Positions 1 to 5,103 of a stretch of 6,681 bases of DNA are shown piece after piece. Source of the stretch: Candidatus Zixiibacteriota bacterium. Lineage in GTDB: Bacteria > Zixibacteria > MSB-5A5 > GN15 > FEB-12. The notes beneath the pieces are model-generated. The model saw only the letters and a list, made by a program, of their open reading frames with translations. It searched no databases and was not told the DNA's origin. Numbering within the stretch: position 1 is the stretch's first letter; each line of letters opens with the position of its first letter. The position numbers and the translations under genes were made by a program. Location of the stretch: NCBI GenBank assembly GCA_030642845.1, contig DAOWMZ010000103.1, positions 1 through 6,681 on the forward strand. The letters are read 5' to 3'.

Positions 1-108
1 TATGGCGGTTGTTTTATTGAAACTCCTAACGGTGATATTGATGCCCGCTTGGAATCTCAATTCGAAGTTATTGAGGATACTCTTCTTACTAATGAGGCAG
101 AATCATGA
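1..108 (+). CDS. fliH: FliH, flagellar export ATPase regulator (3' end only)
   Basis: Only the last 35 codons lie in the window, open from base 1 to a TGA at 106-108. The peptide contains GGCFIETPNGDIDARLESQF, which matches the conserved C-terminal region of the FliH/YscL family, where a Gly-Gly-(Cys)-hydrophobic-Glu stretch is followed by a Asp-Ala-Arg-Leu-x-x-Gln motif. FliH is a cytoplasmic dimer that binds FliI, restrains its ATPase activity and docks it at the export gate. The stop codon overlaps the fliI start in an ATGA arrangement (105-108), so translation of the two is probably coupled. Identification rests on a short fragment but is strongly supported by the adjacent fliI and fliJ. 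Confidence 0.88.
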   Translation, partial: YGGCFIETPNGDIDARLESQFEVIEDTLLTNEAES

Positions 109-1448
109 GCAGTTTTGCTTATGATATCTATGCTGAACGTATTAACCGAGCAAGAACAATCAAACATTTTGGCAAAGTGACACAGGTTGTCGGACTCGTT
201 ATTGAATCTGCCGGACCATCAGTATCTATTGGCCGCTTATGCACAATAGAAAATCGCGAGGATGGTACCAAAATAAAAGCAGAAGTGGTTGGATTTCGAG
301 ATGATAGAATTCTACTGATGCCTCTTGGACCAATAACCGGCATTACTCCGGGAGCTATTGTCACTTCAACTTTCGAACAACTTCGTATTCCTGTTGGCGA
401 TGGACTTATTGGAAGAGTTATTGGCGGTTTGGGTAACCCATTAGATGGAAAAAAACCTCTATTAACAAAAAATTATCGATCAATCATCTGTGATCCTATT
501 CCTGCTATGAAAAGAAAAAGAATCACGGAACCTCTCCGAACCGGTATCAGGGCGATTGATCTGTCCAGCACTCTTGGGAAAGGGCAAAGGCTGGGTATAT
601 TTGCAGGATCTGGTGTTGGAAAATCTATTCTTTTGGGAATGATGTCTCGAGGTACGTCGGCTGATGTAAATGTTGTTGCTCTGGTTGGAGAACGCGGACG
701 TGAAGTTAGAGAATTTATTGAATCAGATCTTGGACCGGAAGGAATGAAGAAAACAGTTGTAGTCGCAGTCACCTCTGATCAATCCCCATTGATAAGAATC
801 AAAGGAGCACTAATAGCTACCACTATAGCTGAATACTTCAGGGATCAGGGGAAAGATGTTTTGCTGATGATGGACTCTCTTACTCGTGTTGCTATGGCTC
901 AGCGTGAAATAGGAATTGCTGTCGGTGAACCTCCTACTACAAAAGGATATACTCCATCTGTATTTACTCTGCTTCCACGACTTCTCGAAAGAGCCGGTAA
1001 TTCCAACAGTGGTTCAATTACCGGATTGTACACGGTACTTGTCGAAGGAGATGATTTTAACGAACCGGTATCGGATGCTGTAAGATCAATACTTGATGGC
1101 CATGTTACCCTCTCTCGTAAACTGGCATCCAGAAATCAATATCCGGCAATTGATATTCTTGACTCAATCAGTCGTCTGATGAAGGAGGTCTGCACTGAAG
1201 AGGAAATGAAAATAATCGGAGAAGTGCGCGAATTAATTTCAATATACAGAGAGGCCGAAGATTTAATCAATATCGGTGCTTATGTCAAAGGTTCCAATCC
1301 GAAAATAGACAGGGCAATATCAAAGATAGATAAATTTAATAAATTCTTTGCCCAGGGTATTTTTGAAATAACTGATCATGAATCATCTCTAAAAGAACTT
1401 CAGGAGATATTAATTACTGATGAGGAGAAGGGCAATGAAAAAGTTTAA
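105..1448 (+). CDS. fliI: FliI, flagellum-specific type III export ATPase
   Basis: This is a full-length 447-residue ATPase of the F1-beta/type III secretion family. It hydrolyses ATP at the base of the flagellar export apparatus to help unfold and release export substrates. Visible motifs are the Walker A loop AGSGVGKS (residues 167-174), the GERGRE motif carrying the catalytic Glu196, the Walker B strand DVLLMMDSLTR (251-261) with Asp257, and the ATP synthase alpha/beta signature PAIDILDSIS (347-356). The segment around 305-340 (SITGLYTVLVEGDDFNEPVSD) is typical of secretion ATPases rather than F1 subunits. The N-terminal beta-barrel domain spans about 20-95. The ATG overlaps the fliH stop, and the fliJ start lies inside the last codons, so the three are one operon and likely one complex. 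Length and motifs are intact. Confidence 0.97.
   Translation: MSSFAYDIYAERINRARTIKHFGKVTQVVGLVIESAGPSVSIGRLCTIENREDGTKIKAEVVGFRDDRILLMPLGPITGITPGAIVTSTFEQLRIPVGDGLIGRVIGGLGNPLDGKKPLLTKNYRSIICDPIPAMKRKRITEPLRTGIRAIDLSSTLGKGQRLGIFAGSGVGKSILLGMMSRGTSADVNVVALVGERGREVREFIESDLGPEGMKKTVVVAVTSDQSPLIRIKGALIATTIAEYFRDQGKDVLLMMDSLTRVAMAQREIGIAVGEPPTTKGYTPSVFTLLPRLLERAGNSNSGSITGLYTVLVEGDDFNEPVSDAVRSILDGHVTLSRKLASRNQYPAIDILDSISRLMKEVCTEEEMKIIGEVRELISIYREAEDLINIGAYVKGSNPKIDRAISKIDKFNKFFAQGIFEITDHESSLKELQEILITDEEKGNEKV
1422..1432 (+). promoter_or_regulatory. Ribosome binding site that sets the fliJ start
   Basis: The purine-rich GAGGAGAAGGG lies inside the end of fliI, with its GGAG core 7 bases before the ATG at 1435. 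The alternative in-frame ATG at 1420 overlaps this site, would add only Met-Arg-Arg-Arg-Ala, and has no good Shine-Dalgarno of its own. Confidence 0.7.
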
Positions 1449-1890
1449 GTATCGCCTTGAAACTCTCCTGAAAGTAAAAGAGCATATTGAAAGACAAAAG
1501 CAGAAAGATTTGGCTGTAACCTCTCAAAAAGTTATGCAGCAAAATAATATTTTAAAACAAATCAGAGATCAAAACTCAACAGCTCTCGAAAAAAAAAGAA
1601 AAAGCAGCGAGGGGAAAATCTTAGTTTCAGAGATGTTGATATATTCCCGTTATTTTTTGAAATTAAAAAAAGATAATATCGCCGGTCTGGAATTATTGCG
1701 GGCACTTAATAAAACTCAGGAAGTAAAACGTCTGGCACTTCTGGAAGCTTCAAAAAATAAAAAAATCTACGAAAAATTAAAAGAAGGAGATCAGGAAAAA
1801 TTTAATAAAGAAATCGAAGAAATATTGCTGAAAGAATCTGATGAAATAGGTCTAAATGTTTTTCGATTAAGGAAGAGTCAGTCTAATTAA
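1435..1890 (+). CDS. fliJ: FliJ, flagellar export chaperone/stalk protein
   Basis: A 151-residue, highly charged, Lys/Glu-rich protein predicted to be almost entirely alpha-helical coiled coil. It begins MKKFKYRLETLLKVKEHIE, which matches the FliJ family N-terminal pattern (F-x-Y/F-x-L-E-x-L-L then charged residues). The C-terminal part (about 112-137: EKLKEGD...EEILLKESDE) matches the conserved FliJ tail. FliJ inserts as a stalk in the FliI hexamer, analogous to the gamma subunit of F1-ATPase, and links it to the export gate protein FlhA. The start at 1435 is chosen for its Shine-Dalgarno and because the FliJ homology begins there. The gene overlaps fliI by 14 bases. It is the last gene of the operon, since a terminator follows at once. 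Sequence conservation in this family is low, so the call relies on pattern, size and position together. Confidence 0.9.
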   Translation: MKKFKYRLETLLKVKEHIERQKQKDLAVTSQKVMQQNNILKQIRDQNSTALEKKRKSSEGKILVSEMLIYSRYFLKLKKDNIAGLELLRALNKTQEVKRLALLEASKNKKIYEKLKEGDQEKFNKEIEEILLKESDEIGLNVFRLRKSQSN

Positions 1891-1925
1891 AAAACCGTTA
1901 TTATTTACATTATAACGGTTTTTTT
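1889..1925. terminator. Bidirectional intrinsic terminator between converging genes
   Basis: A 13-bp perfect stem pairs 1889-1901 with 1912-1924 around a 10-base loop. The core CCGTTAT/ATAACGG is flanked by six A on the left and seven T on the right. On the + strand it gives a hairpin followed by a U run after fliJ. On the - strand the A run becomes a U run, so it can also terminate the converging reverse gene, whose stop is at 1930. The left arm begins within the fliJ stop codon. Confidence 0.88.
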
Positions 1926-1929
1926 AAAT

Positions 1930-2679
1930 CTATTGTTGTTCAACTGTACAGGGGAATGGATCAGCTCCTCCTCTGAAAAGATAATCTACCAAAAATACAA
2001 TATCGGCAACGTTCATGCCCGGACCGTCAAGATTATCAACATCTGCTTCCATCGGACAATCAGGGGGAGGTCCGCCTCTAAACAGATAATCAACCATATA
2101 TACTATGTCGGCTACATTCGGTTCCTGTTCCGGACTATTATCAGCATTACCCCGGATATTTACACAGCATCCAAAACCCTGTTGAATATCCAGATACCCT
2201 TTTTCAAAATCAGGGGTAAAATAACTTCTTGATGGTTCCATGAAGTGGGTTGAATATACTACATCAGGGGGAATTAAAACTGTAACCGAATCAATTGTCA
2301 AAACCTGTGTCGATATATCAAGACTGTAAGAAAAATACAAATGCCCCAATAAGCCTGTTCCGGGTGCAACAAGAGGTTCCTCGCCAAAAGGAACAGCATA
2401 AATTGAAATAGTATCCCCCATAATTAGTTCACCCTTTAAGGCTGCATACTCCAGTCGTCCCCCAGAAAATGAGAACGAATCAATCTGTACCTCAGGTGAA
2501 CTCTGCCAGATAGTAAGTTCCACCCCGGATAGAGAAACATCGTTGGTGAAATTAATTGGCACTTTCCCTATGGTGTTGGTATATGAGATCACCGAATCAA
2601 TAGAGATAATATTTGCGGCCTGAGAACTGACCGTTAATAATATAATTGTAATAAATACAAAACTAATCCACGTGCGCAT
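1930..2679 (-). CDS. Secreted cohesin-like/dockerin-like repeat protein
   Basis: A 249-residue protein with an N-terminal Sec signal peptide: Arg2, a hydrophobic core at about 4-17 and a likely cleavage at SQA-A near residue 21. Residues about 22-150 are rich in beta-strand patterns (IISIDSV..., GVELTIWQ, GTGLLGHLYFSY) and resemble a cohesin-type beta-sandwich, but this is an inference from pattern only. Residues about 171-238 hold two dockerin-like units, each with Asp/Asn positions suited to calcium binding (Asn178/Asp180/Asn188/Asp191 and Asp213/Asp215/Asp218/Asn223/Asp226) followed by NVADIV..VDYLFRGG. Cysteines sit at 171, 172, 208 and 244. The ATG is preceded on its strand by AAAAAGGAA. 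It is transcribed against both flagellar units, so it is unlikely to belong to either. No partner protein, enzyme domain or sorting tail is visible, and its function is unknown. Confidence 0.85.
   Translation of the reverse strand: MRTWISFVFITIILLTVSSQAANIISIDSVISYTNTIGKVPINFTNDVSLSGVELTIWQSSPEVQIDSFSFSGGRLEYAALKGELIMGDTISIYAVPFGEEPLVAPGTGLLGHLYFSYSLDISTQVLTIDSVTVLIPPDVVYSTHFMEPSRSYFTPDFEKGYLDIQQGFGCCVNIRGNADNSPEQEPNVADIVYMVDYLFRGGPPPDCPMEADVDNLDGPGMNVADIVFLVDYLFRGGADPFPCTVEQQ
1966..2118 (-). repeat. Two dockerin-like coding repeats
   Basis: The 16-residue unit NVADIV(Y/F)(M/L)VDYLFRGG is encoded at 2071-2118 (residues 188-203) and again at 1966-2013 (residues 223-238), differing at two positions. 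The two are 35 residues apart. The calcium loop before the second unit is two residues longer than the classical 12-residue dockerin loop, so these are dockerin-like rather than textbook dockerins. Confidence 0.8.
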
Positions 2680-2698
2680 ACTTTGTTCCTTTTTCTTA

Positions 2699-2733
2699 TA
2701 TTGCTTTTATAAGCAAATTTAATGCTACGTGAA
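2699..2733 (-). promoter_or_regulatory. Candidate promoter of the dockerin-like gene
   Basis: Read on the - strand, TTCACG (2728-2733) and TATAAA (2706-2711) are separated by 16 bases, a fair fit to a housekeeping -35/-10 pair. Transcription would start near 2699, about 20 bases before the ATG, leaving room for the AAAAAGGAA ribosome site at 2686-2694. The -10 region also lies in a small inverted repeat, TTGCTT-TTAT-AAGCAA (2701-2716). Promoter consensus in this lineage is not certain, so this is only a candidate. Confidence 0.35.
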
Positions 2734-2794
2734 CGATATTCTATGCAGTACCCTTTAAGATATTTCTTTTGCCCGTCAAAGACTATGTAAGTAC

Positions 2795-2823
2795 TTGTCC
2801 GAAAATCTTTTAATCTTTGTAAT
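2795..2823 (+). promoter_or_regulatory. Candidate forward promoter upstream of the small Cys-rich frame
   Basis: TTGTCC (2795-2800) and TGTAAT (2818-2823) are separated by exactly 17 bases, matching 4 of 6 and 5 of 6 positions of the general -35 and -10 consensus. Transcription would start near 2830 and leave a leader of about 155 bases before the ATG at 2985. In AT-rich DNA such matches occur by chance, hence the low score. Confidence 0.28.
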
Positions 2824-2984
2824 AATAACTAATAAAGAAAGGTTTGGCAACAGTTTTTTGATTGATTCATGAATTTTGTAATAATCTTTGCTGATAAAAG
2901 TAAGAAATATATTGCTAACCTACTATATCTGAGTGCTTTGAATCTACACCTTAATATTTGCATATTTTCACCGATATTAAAGAT

Positions 2985-3197
2985 ATGAAAGAGACGGGTA
3001 CACCAAAAATTGCTGAAAGATGTTTATATATCAGGGCATGTTATCTTGCTGAAGAGTTAAGATGTTTTGGATACAGAAGCGACTGTCCTCTTTATCAGAA
3101 ATCCAATGGAAAATACTGTGATGAAAAACGGTTTGATCAAGCGATGGACAAACTCATAGATAAAACTCGCGCTAAGTTTGAAAATCTGCCCGAATAA
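2985..3197 (+). CDS. Small Cys-rich hypothetical protein
   Basis: A 70-residue frame I do not recognise. It has five cysteines at 13, 19, 27, 34 and 45 (spacings C-x5-C-x7-C-x6-C-x10-C) in a compact block containing RCFGYRSDCPLY, followed by a charged, probably helical tail (49-68). There is no signal peptide or membrane segment, so it should be cytoplasmic, where clustered Cys would suggest metal or iron-sulfur binding. That is inference only. The frame can be extended to a TTG at 2958 (79 residues), but neither start has a good Shine-Dalgarno; ATG 2985 has only a weak AAAG before it. It sits alone between two flagellar units on the same strand as both. The well-formed composition and the Cys/aromatic pattern argue for a real gene, but it could be spurious. 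Confidence 0.6.
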   Translation: MKETGTPKIAERCLYIRACYLAEELRCFGYRSDCPLYQKSNGKYCDEKRFDQAMDKLIDKTRAKFENLPE

Positions 3198-3220
3198 GAA
3201 TATAAATAAATGTAATCCTG

Positions 3221-3240
3221 AAAAATATTATTATTTTTTA
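3221..3240 (+). terminator. Weak possible terminator after the small Cys-rich frame
   Basis: AAAAATA (3221-3227) can pair with TATTTTT (3232-3238) around a 4-base loop and ends in a T run. The stem has no G-C pairs, so it would be unstable, and termination here is doubtful. Confidence 0.25.
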
Positions 3241-3244
3241 AAGT

Positions 3245-3282
3245 GTAGGCCGGAATAATAAGCACAAAGCGTAGGCAGGAAT
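3245..3282 (+). repeat. Direct repeat GTAGGCmGGAAT, two copies
   Basis: GTAGGCCGGAAT (3245-3256) and GTAGGCAGGAAT (3271-3282) match at 11 of 12 positions with a 26-base period. The second copy runs into the first hairpin of the inverted-repeat cluster. The word AGGAATCC recurs at 3347-3354. Confidence 0.6.
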
Positions 3283-3358
3283 CCTTTCCTGTCTGATTCA
3301 TTCATTTGAAGGGAACGCAGATCTGCTTTCCCTATACCGTCAGGATAGGAATCCTGAC
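3274..3358. repeat. Cluster of three inverted repeats
   Basis: Hairpin 1 pairs GGCAGGAA (3274-3281) with TTCCTGTC (3286-3293), 8 bp including one G-T pair, loop TCCT. Palindrome 2 spans 3310-3333, with a perfect GCAGATCTGC core (3317-3326), one mismatch and then AGGGAA/TTCCCT outer arms. Hairpin 3 pairs GTCAGGAT (3339-3346) with ATCCTGAC (3351-3358), a perfect 8 bp with loop AGGA. Hairpins 1 and 3 share the CAGGA/TCCTG arm and the same 20-base size, so they look like two copies of one element. No T run follows, which argues against a terminator. A dispersed REP-like repeat or protein-binding sites are both possible. Confidence 0.7.
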
Positions 3359-3492
3359 AGCGCAAAAAAAACCTGTCCCCAATAAAATATTACAAAATAC
3401 GGAAATATTTTCCTGTTTTTTTGGCATAATCTTTCCTAAACACTTAATATCATCTCCCTTCACATTCTTAACTCACTGTAAATCAGCACATT

Positions 3493-3507
3493 ACGGACTA
3501 TGTCCGT
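3493..3507. repeat. Inverted repeat abutting the sigma-54 promoter
   Basis: ACGGAC (3493-3498) and GTCCGT (3502-3507) form a perfect 6-bp inverted repeat with a 3-base TAT spacer, ending one base before the -24 element. It could be an operator for a dimeric regulator or a small hairpin. Nothing else in the sequence identifies a binder. Confidence 0.5.
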
Positions 3508-3508
3508 C

Positions 3509-3524
3509 TGGCACGGGTTATGCT
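3509..3524 (+). promoter_or_regulatory. Sigma-54 (RpoN) -24/-12 promoter of the flgF operon
   Basis: TGGCACGGGTTATGCT matches the sigma-54 consensus TGGCACG-N4-TTGCW at all but one defined position. The diagnostic GG (3510-3511) and GC (3522-3523) are exactly 10 bases apart. Counting 12 bases from the C at 3523 puts the transcription start near 3535, only about 12 bases before the flgF ATG and right at its ribosome site. Sigma-54 control of rod, ring and hook operons is well known in several flagellated bacteria and needs an enhancer-binding activator, whose gene is not in this window. The site's strand and placement before a flagellar operon support it being real. Confidence 0.82.
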
Positions 3525-3534
3525 TTGTCTGAAG

Positions 3535-3542
3535 GTGGAGGA
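3535..3542 (+). promoter_or_regulatory. Ribosome binding site that sets the flgF start
   Basis: GGTGGAGG ends 4 bases before the ATG at 3547. An upstream in-frame ATG at 3520 lies inside the -12 promoter element and would not be transcribed from that promoter. The predicted transcript begins at or next to this site. Confidence 0.7.
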
Positions 3543-3546
3543 TTCT

Positions 3547-4278
3547 ATGATTAGAGGATTGTACAAATCAGCATCAGGTATGCTGCCAAGCTTGAAGAAA
3601 CAGGAACTGACTGCGAATAACGTTTCCAATGTCAGTACTCCCGGTTATAAGAAAGATTCCATGTTTACTAAGGAGCTTTCCAAAGCTGAGAGTAAAATGT
3701 CGATCAAAAAATCAGATTGGCAGCAGCCAATCTCACCCGAAATATATGTTGATTTTCAATCGGGAGCTTTTGACCGTACCGGTAATGCTCTTGATCTGGC
3801 GATTGACGGGGATGGTTTTTTCACTATTCAACTCGAAGATGGCTCTACTGCTATCACACGCAATGGTTCCTTTACTGTAAACAGAGAGGGTCTTCTGTCA
3901 GTACTGGGTGGAGGAGTTGTATTGACTGATGGGGGAGCGGTTGAAATCGGGAATGGGCAGGTGAGTGTATCAGCAGGCGGTCAAATTGAAATTGATGGAG
4001 CCAATGCCGGTAAAATTACACCGGTAACAGTAAATGATCTTCAGAGTTTAACGAAGATTGGGAAATCGATGTTTCTTGTTCCGCAAAATGAAGAATTGGT
4101 ATCTGTTACTACTTCTACAATTCGTCAGGGATATCTCGAATCATCAAATGTGGATATAGTAAGCGAGATGGTCAATATGATTATCGCTTACCGCAATTAT
4201 GAAGCCAACGCTAAAGCCCTTCAATCACAGGATACATCTCTGGCAAGCCTTTTTAGCAGAGTTGGCGGCAAAGGATAA
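3547..4278 (+). CDS. flgF: FlgF, flagellar proximal rod protein
   Basis: A 243-residue rod/hook family protein. The N-terminal rod motif is clear (MIRGLYKSASGM, then NNVSNVSTPGYKK at 24-36). The central motif GNALDLAIDGDGFFTIQ is at 79-95, and the C-terminal helix motif runs over about 194-226 (QGYLESSNVD...EMVNMI...YE.N.KALQ). Both termini would form the coiled-coil core of the rod. It has no Sec signal, as expected for a substrate of the flagellar type III exporter. It is called FlgF rather than FlgG because it is shorter, lacks the insert after the N-terminal motif that its neighbour has, begins with M-x-RGLY, and lies directly upstream of flgG. It is the first gene of the operon, right behind the sigma-54 promoter. 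Assignment within the family is likely, not absolute. Confidence 0.9.
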   Translation: MIRGLYKSASGMLPSLKKQELTANNVSNVSTPGYKKDSMFTKELSKAESKMSIKKSDWQQPISPEIYVDFQSGAFDRTGNALDLAIDGDGFFTIQLEDGSTAITRNGSFTVNREGLLSVLGGGVVLTDGGAVEIGNGQVSVSAGGQIEIDGANAGKITPVTVNDLQSLTKIGKSMFLVPQNEELVSVTTSTIRQGYLESSNVDIVSEMVNMIIAYRNYEANAKALQSQDTSLASLFSRVGGKG

Positions 4279-4309
4279 GAAAAATGAGAATTTTACATAG
4301 GAGGTTAAA

Positions 4310-5098
4310 ATGATTAAGGCGATGAGAACTGCAGCCAGTGGAATGATTGCACAGCAGATGAATGTGGACAATATCGCCAATAACCTGGCTAACGTAAACA
4401 CTACCGGTTTTAAAAAGAGTAATGTCGAGTTCCAGGATGTGCTTTATCAAAATTACCGCAGAGCGGGAACAGCCTCGGCGATTGGAACTGAAGTTCCTAC
4501 AGGTTTGGCTATTGGATACGGCACAAGAGCTTCGGCAACCACACGACAATTCACACCAGGTAATTTACAGGCAACTGGTAATCCTCTTGATCTCGCTATC
4601 AATGGTGATGGATTTTTCCAGATACAACATCCGGATGGAACTACTGCCTACACTCGGGATGGATCATTTCATATTTCCGGTGATGGTCGAATTGTAAATA
4701 GTGATGGATATTTCCTTGATCCGAATATTTCTGTTCCTCAGGATGCTACTGCTGTTTCAGTAGGTGCTGATGGTACTGTTGAAGTGCTGACAGTAGGCCA
4801 AACTGATCCCACGCAGGTAGGTCAGATCGAATTAGCCCGCTTTGTCAATCCGGCTGGTTTGGAAGCTATCGGTCGTAATCTGTTAATACCGACAAGAGCA
4901 TCAGGTGATCCTACTATCGATATCCCAACCCAGAGTGGTTTAGGACCGATTGACCAGGGTTATCTCGAAATGTCCAATGTGAAAGTTGTAGATGAAATGG
5001 TCAACATGATTGTTGCCCAGCGGTCATACGAAATGAATTCCAAAGCCATTCAGACTGCCGATGATATGGCTGGTATCGCTAATAACCTTAAGAGGTAA
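4310..5098 (+). CDS. flgG: FlgG, flagellar distal rod protein
   Basis: A 262-residue protein, the usual FlgG length. It begins MIKAMRTAASGM, has the rod signature ANNLANVNTTGFKK at 23-36, and has a FlgG-type segment after it (about 41-70, FQDVLYQNYR...GLAIGYG) that FlgF lacks and that is known to keep the distal rod straight and stiff. GNPLDLAINGDGFFQIQ lies at 90-106, and the C-terminal helix region at about 216-262 ends ADDMAGIANNLKR. FlgG is exported by the FliHIJ-powered apparatus and forms the drive shaft that passes through the P and L rings encoded downstream. A strong AGGAGGTT (4299-4306) lies 5 bases (counting from AGGAGG) before the ATG, so this gene is probably well translated. The gap after flgF is 31 bases. 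Confidence 0.97.
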   Translation: MIKAMRTAASGMIAQQMNVDNIANNLANVNTTGFKKSNVEFQDVLYQNYRRAGTASAIGTEVPTGLAIGYGTRASATTRQFTPGNLQATGNPLDLAINGDGFFQIQHPDGTTAYTRDGSFHISGDGRIVNSDGYFLDPNISVPQDATAVSVGADGTVEVLTVGQTDPTQVGQIELARFVNPAGLEAIGRNLLIPTRASGDPTIDIPTQSGLGPIDQGYLEMSNVKVVDEMVNMIVAQRSYEMNSKAIQTADDMAGIANNLKR

Positions 5099-5103
5099 GT
5101 AAA

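Larger units (their letters stand above)
2680..2984. other. Intergenic region, AT-rich, no gene seen
   Basis: About 305 bases between the divergently arranged dockerin-like gene and the small Cys-rich frame. I see no tRNA, no coding frame with homology, and no strong hairpin. It holds the candidate promoter of the reverse gene (2699-2733), a candidate forward promoter (2795-2823) and a 10-bp palindrome ATTCATGAAT (2865-2874). Confidence 0.6.
3198..3546. other. Structured intergenic region before the flgF operon
   Basis: About 350 bases without a convincing gene. In order it holds a weak A/T hairpin after the small Cys-rich frame (3221-3238), a direct repeat of GTAGGCmGGAAT (3245-3256, 3271-3282), three inverted repeats between 3274 and 3358, an unremarkable AT-rich stretch (3360-3490), an inverted repeat at 3493-3507, and a sigma-54 promoter at 3509-3524. 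An open frame crosses 3306-3554 but has no family features and runs through the hairpins and promoter. Confidence 0.65.

Noticed and set aside
1420..1434. Earlier in-frame ATG for fliJ at 1420
   Set aside because: It overlaps the ribosome binding site used by ATG 1435 and only adds Met-Arg-Arg-Arg-Ala, which is the purine-rich site read as codons.
1933..2232. Forward open frame opposite the dockerin-like gene
   Set aside because: It is the antisense shadow of the repeat-containing end of the reverse gene and has no recognisable features.
2714..2721. TAAATTTG on the - strand, fitting the Bacteroidetes -7 consensus TAnnTTTG
   Set aside because: No matching TTTG-like -33 element lies at the right distance, and the TTCACG/TATAAA pair explains the start position as well or better.
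3173..3197. Sigma-28-like match TAAGTTT-N11-CGAATAA
   Set aside because: It sits in the end of the small Cys-rich frame with no flagellar gene start close downstream, and it departs from the consensus in the -10 part.
3245..3358. Possible CRISPR array
   Set aside because: Repeats are too short, few and irregularly spaced, are partly hairpins rather than direct repeats, and no cas gene is nearby.
3422..3437. Second sigma-54-like site, TGGCATAATCTTTCCT
   Set aside because: It has the GG of the -24 half, but CC instead of GC ten bases later, so the essential -12 half is missing.
3520..3546. Earlier in-frame ATG for flgF at 3520 (nine extra residues)
   Set aside because: It lies within the -12 promoter element, upstream of the predicted transcription start, has no Shine-Dalgarno, and FlgF homology begins at MIRGLY from 3547.
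3306..3554. Open frame of 82 codons in the intergenic region before flgF
   Set aside because: It runs through the palindromes and the sigma-54 promoter, has no ribosome site, and its peptide shows no domain-like pattern.
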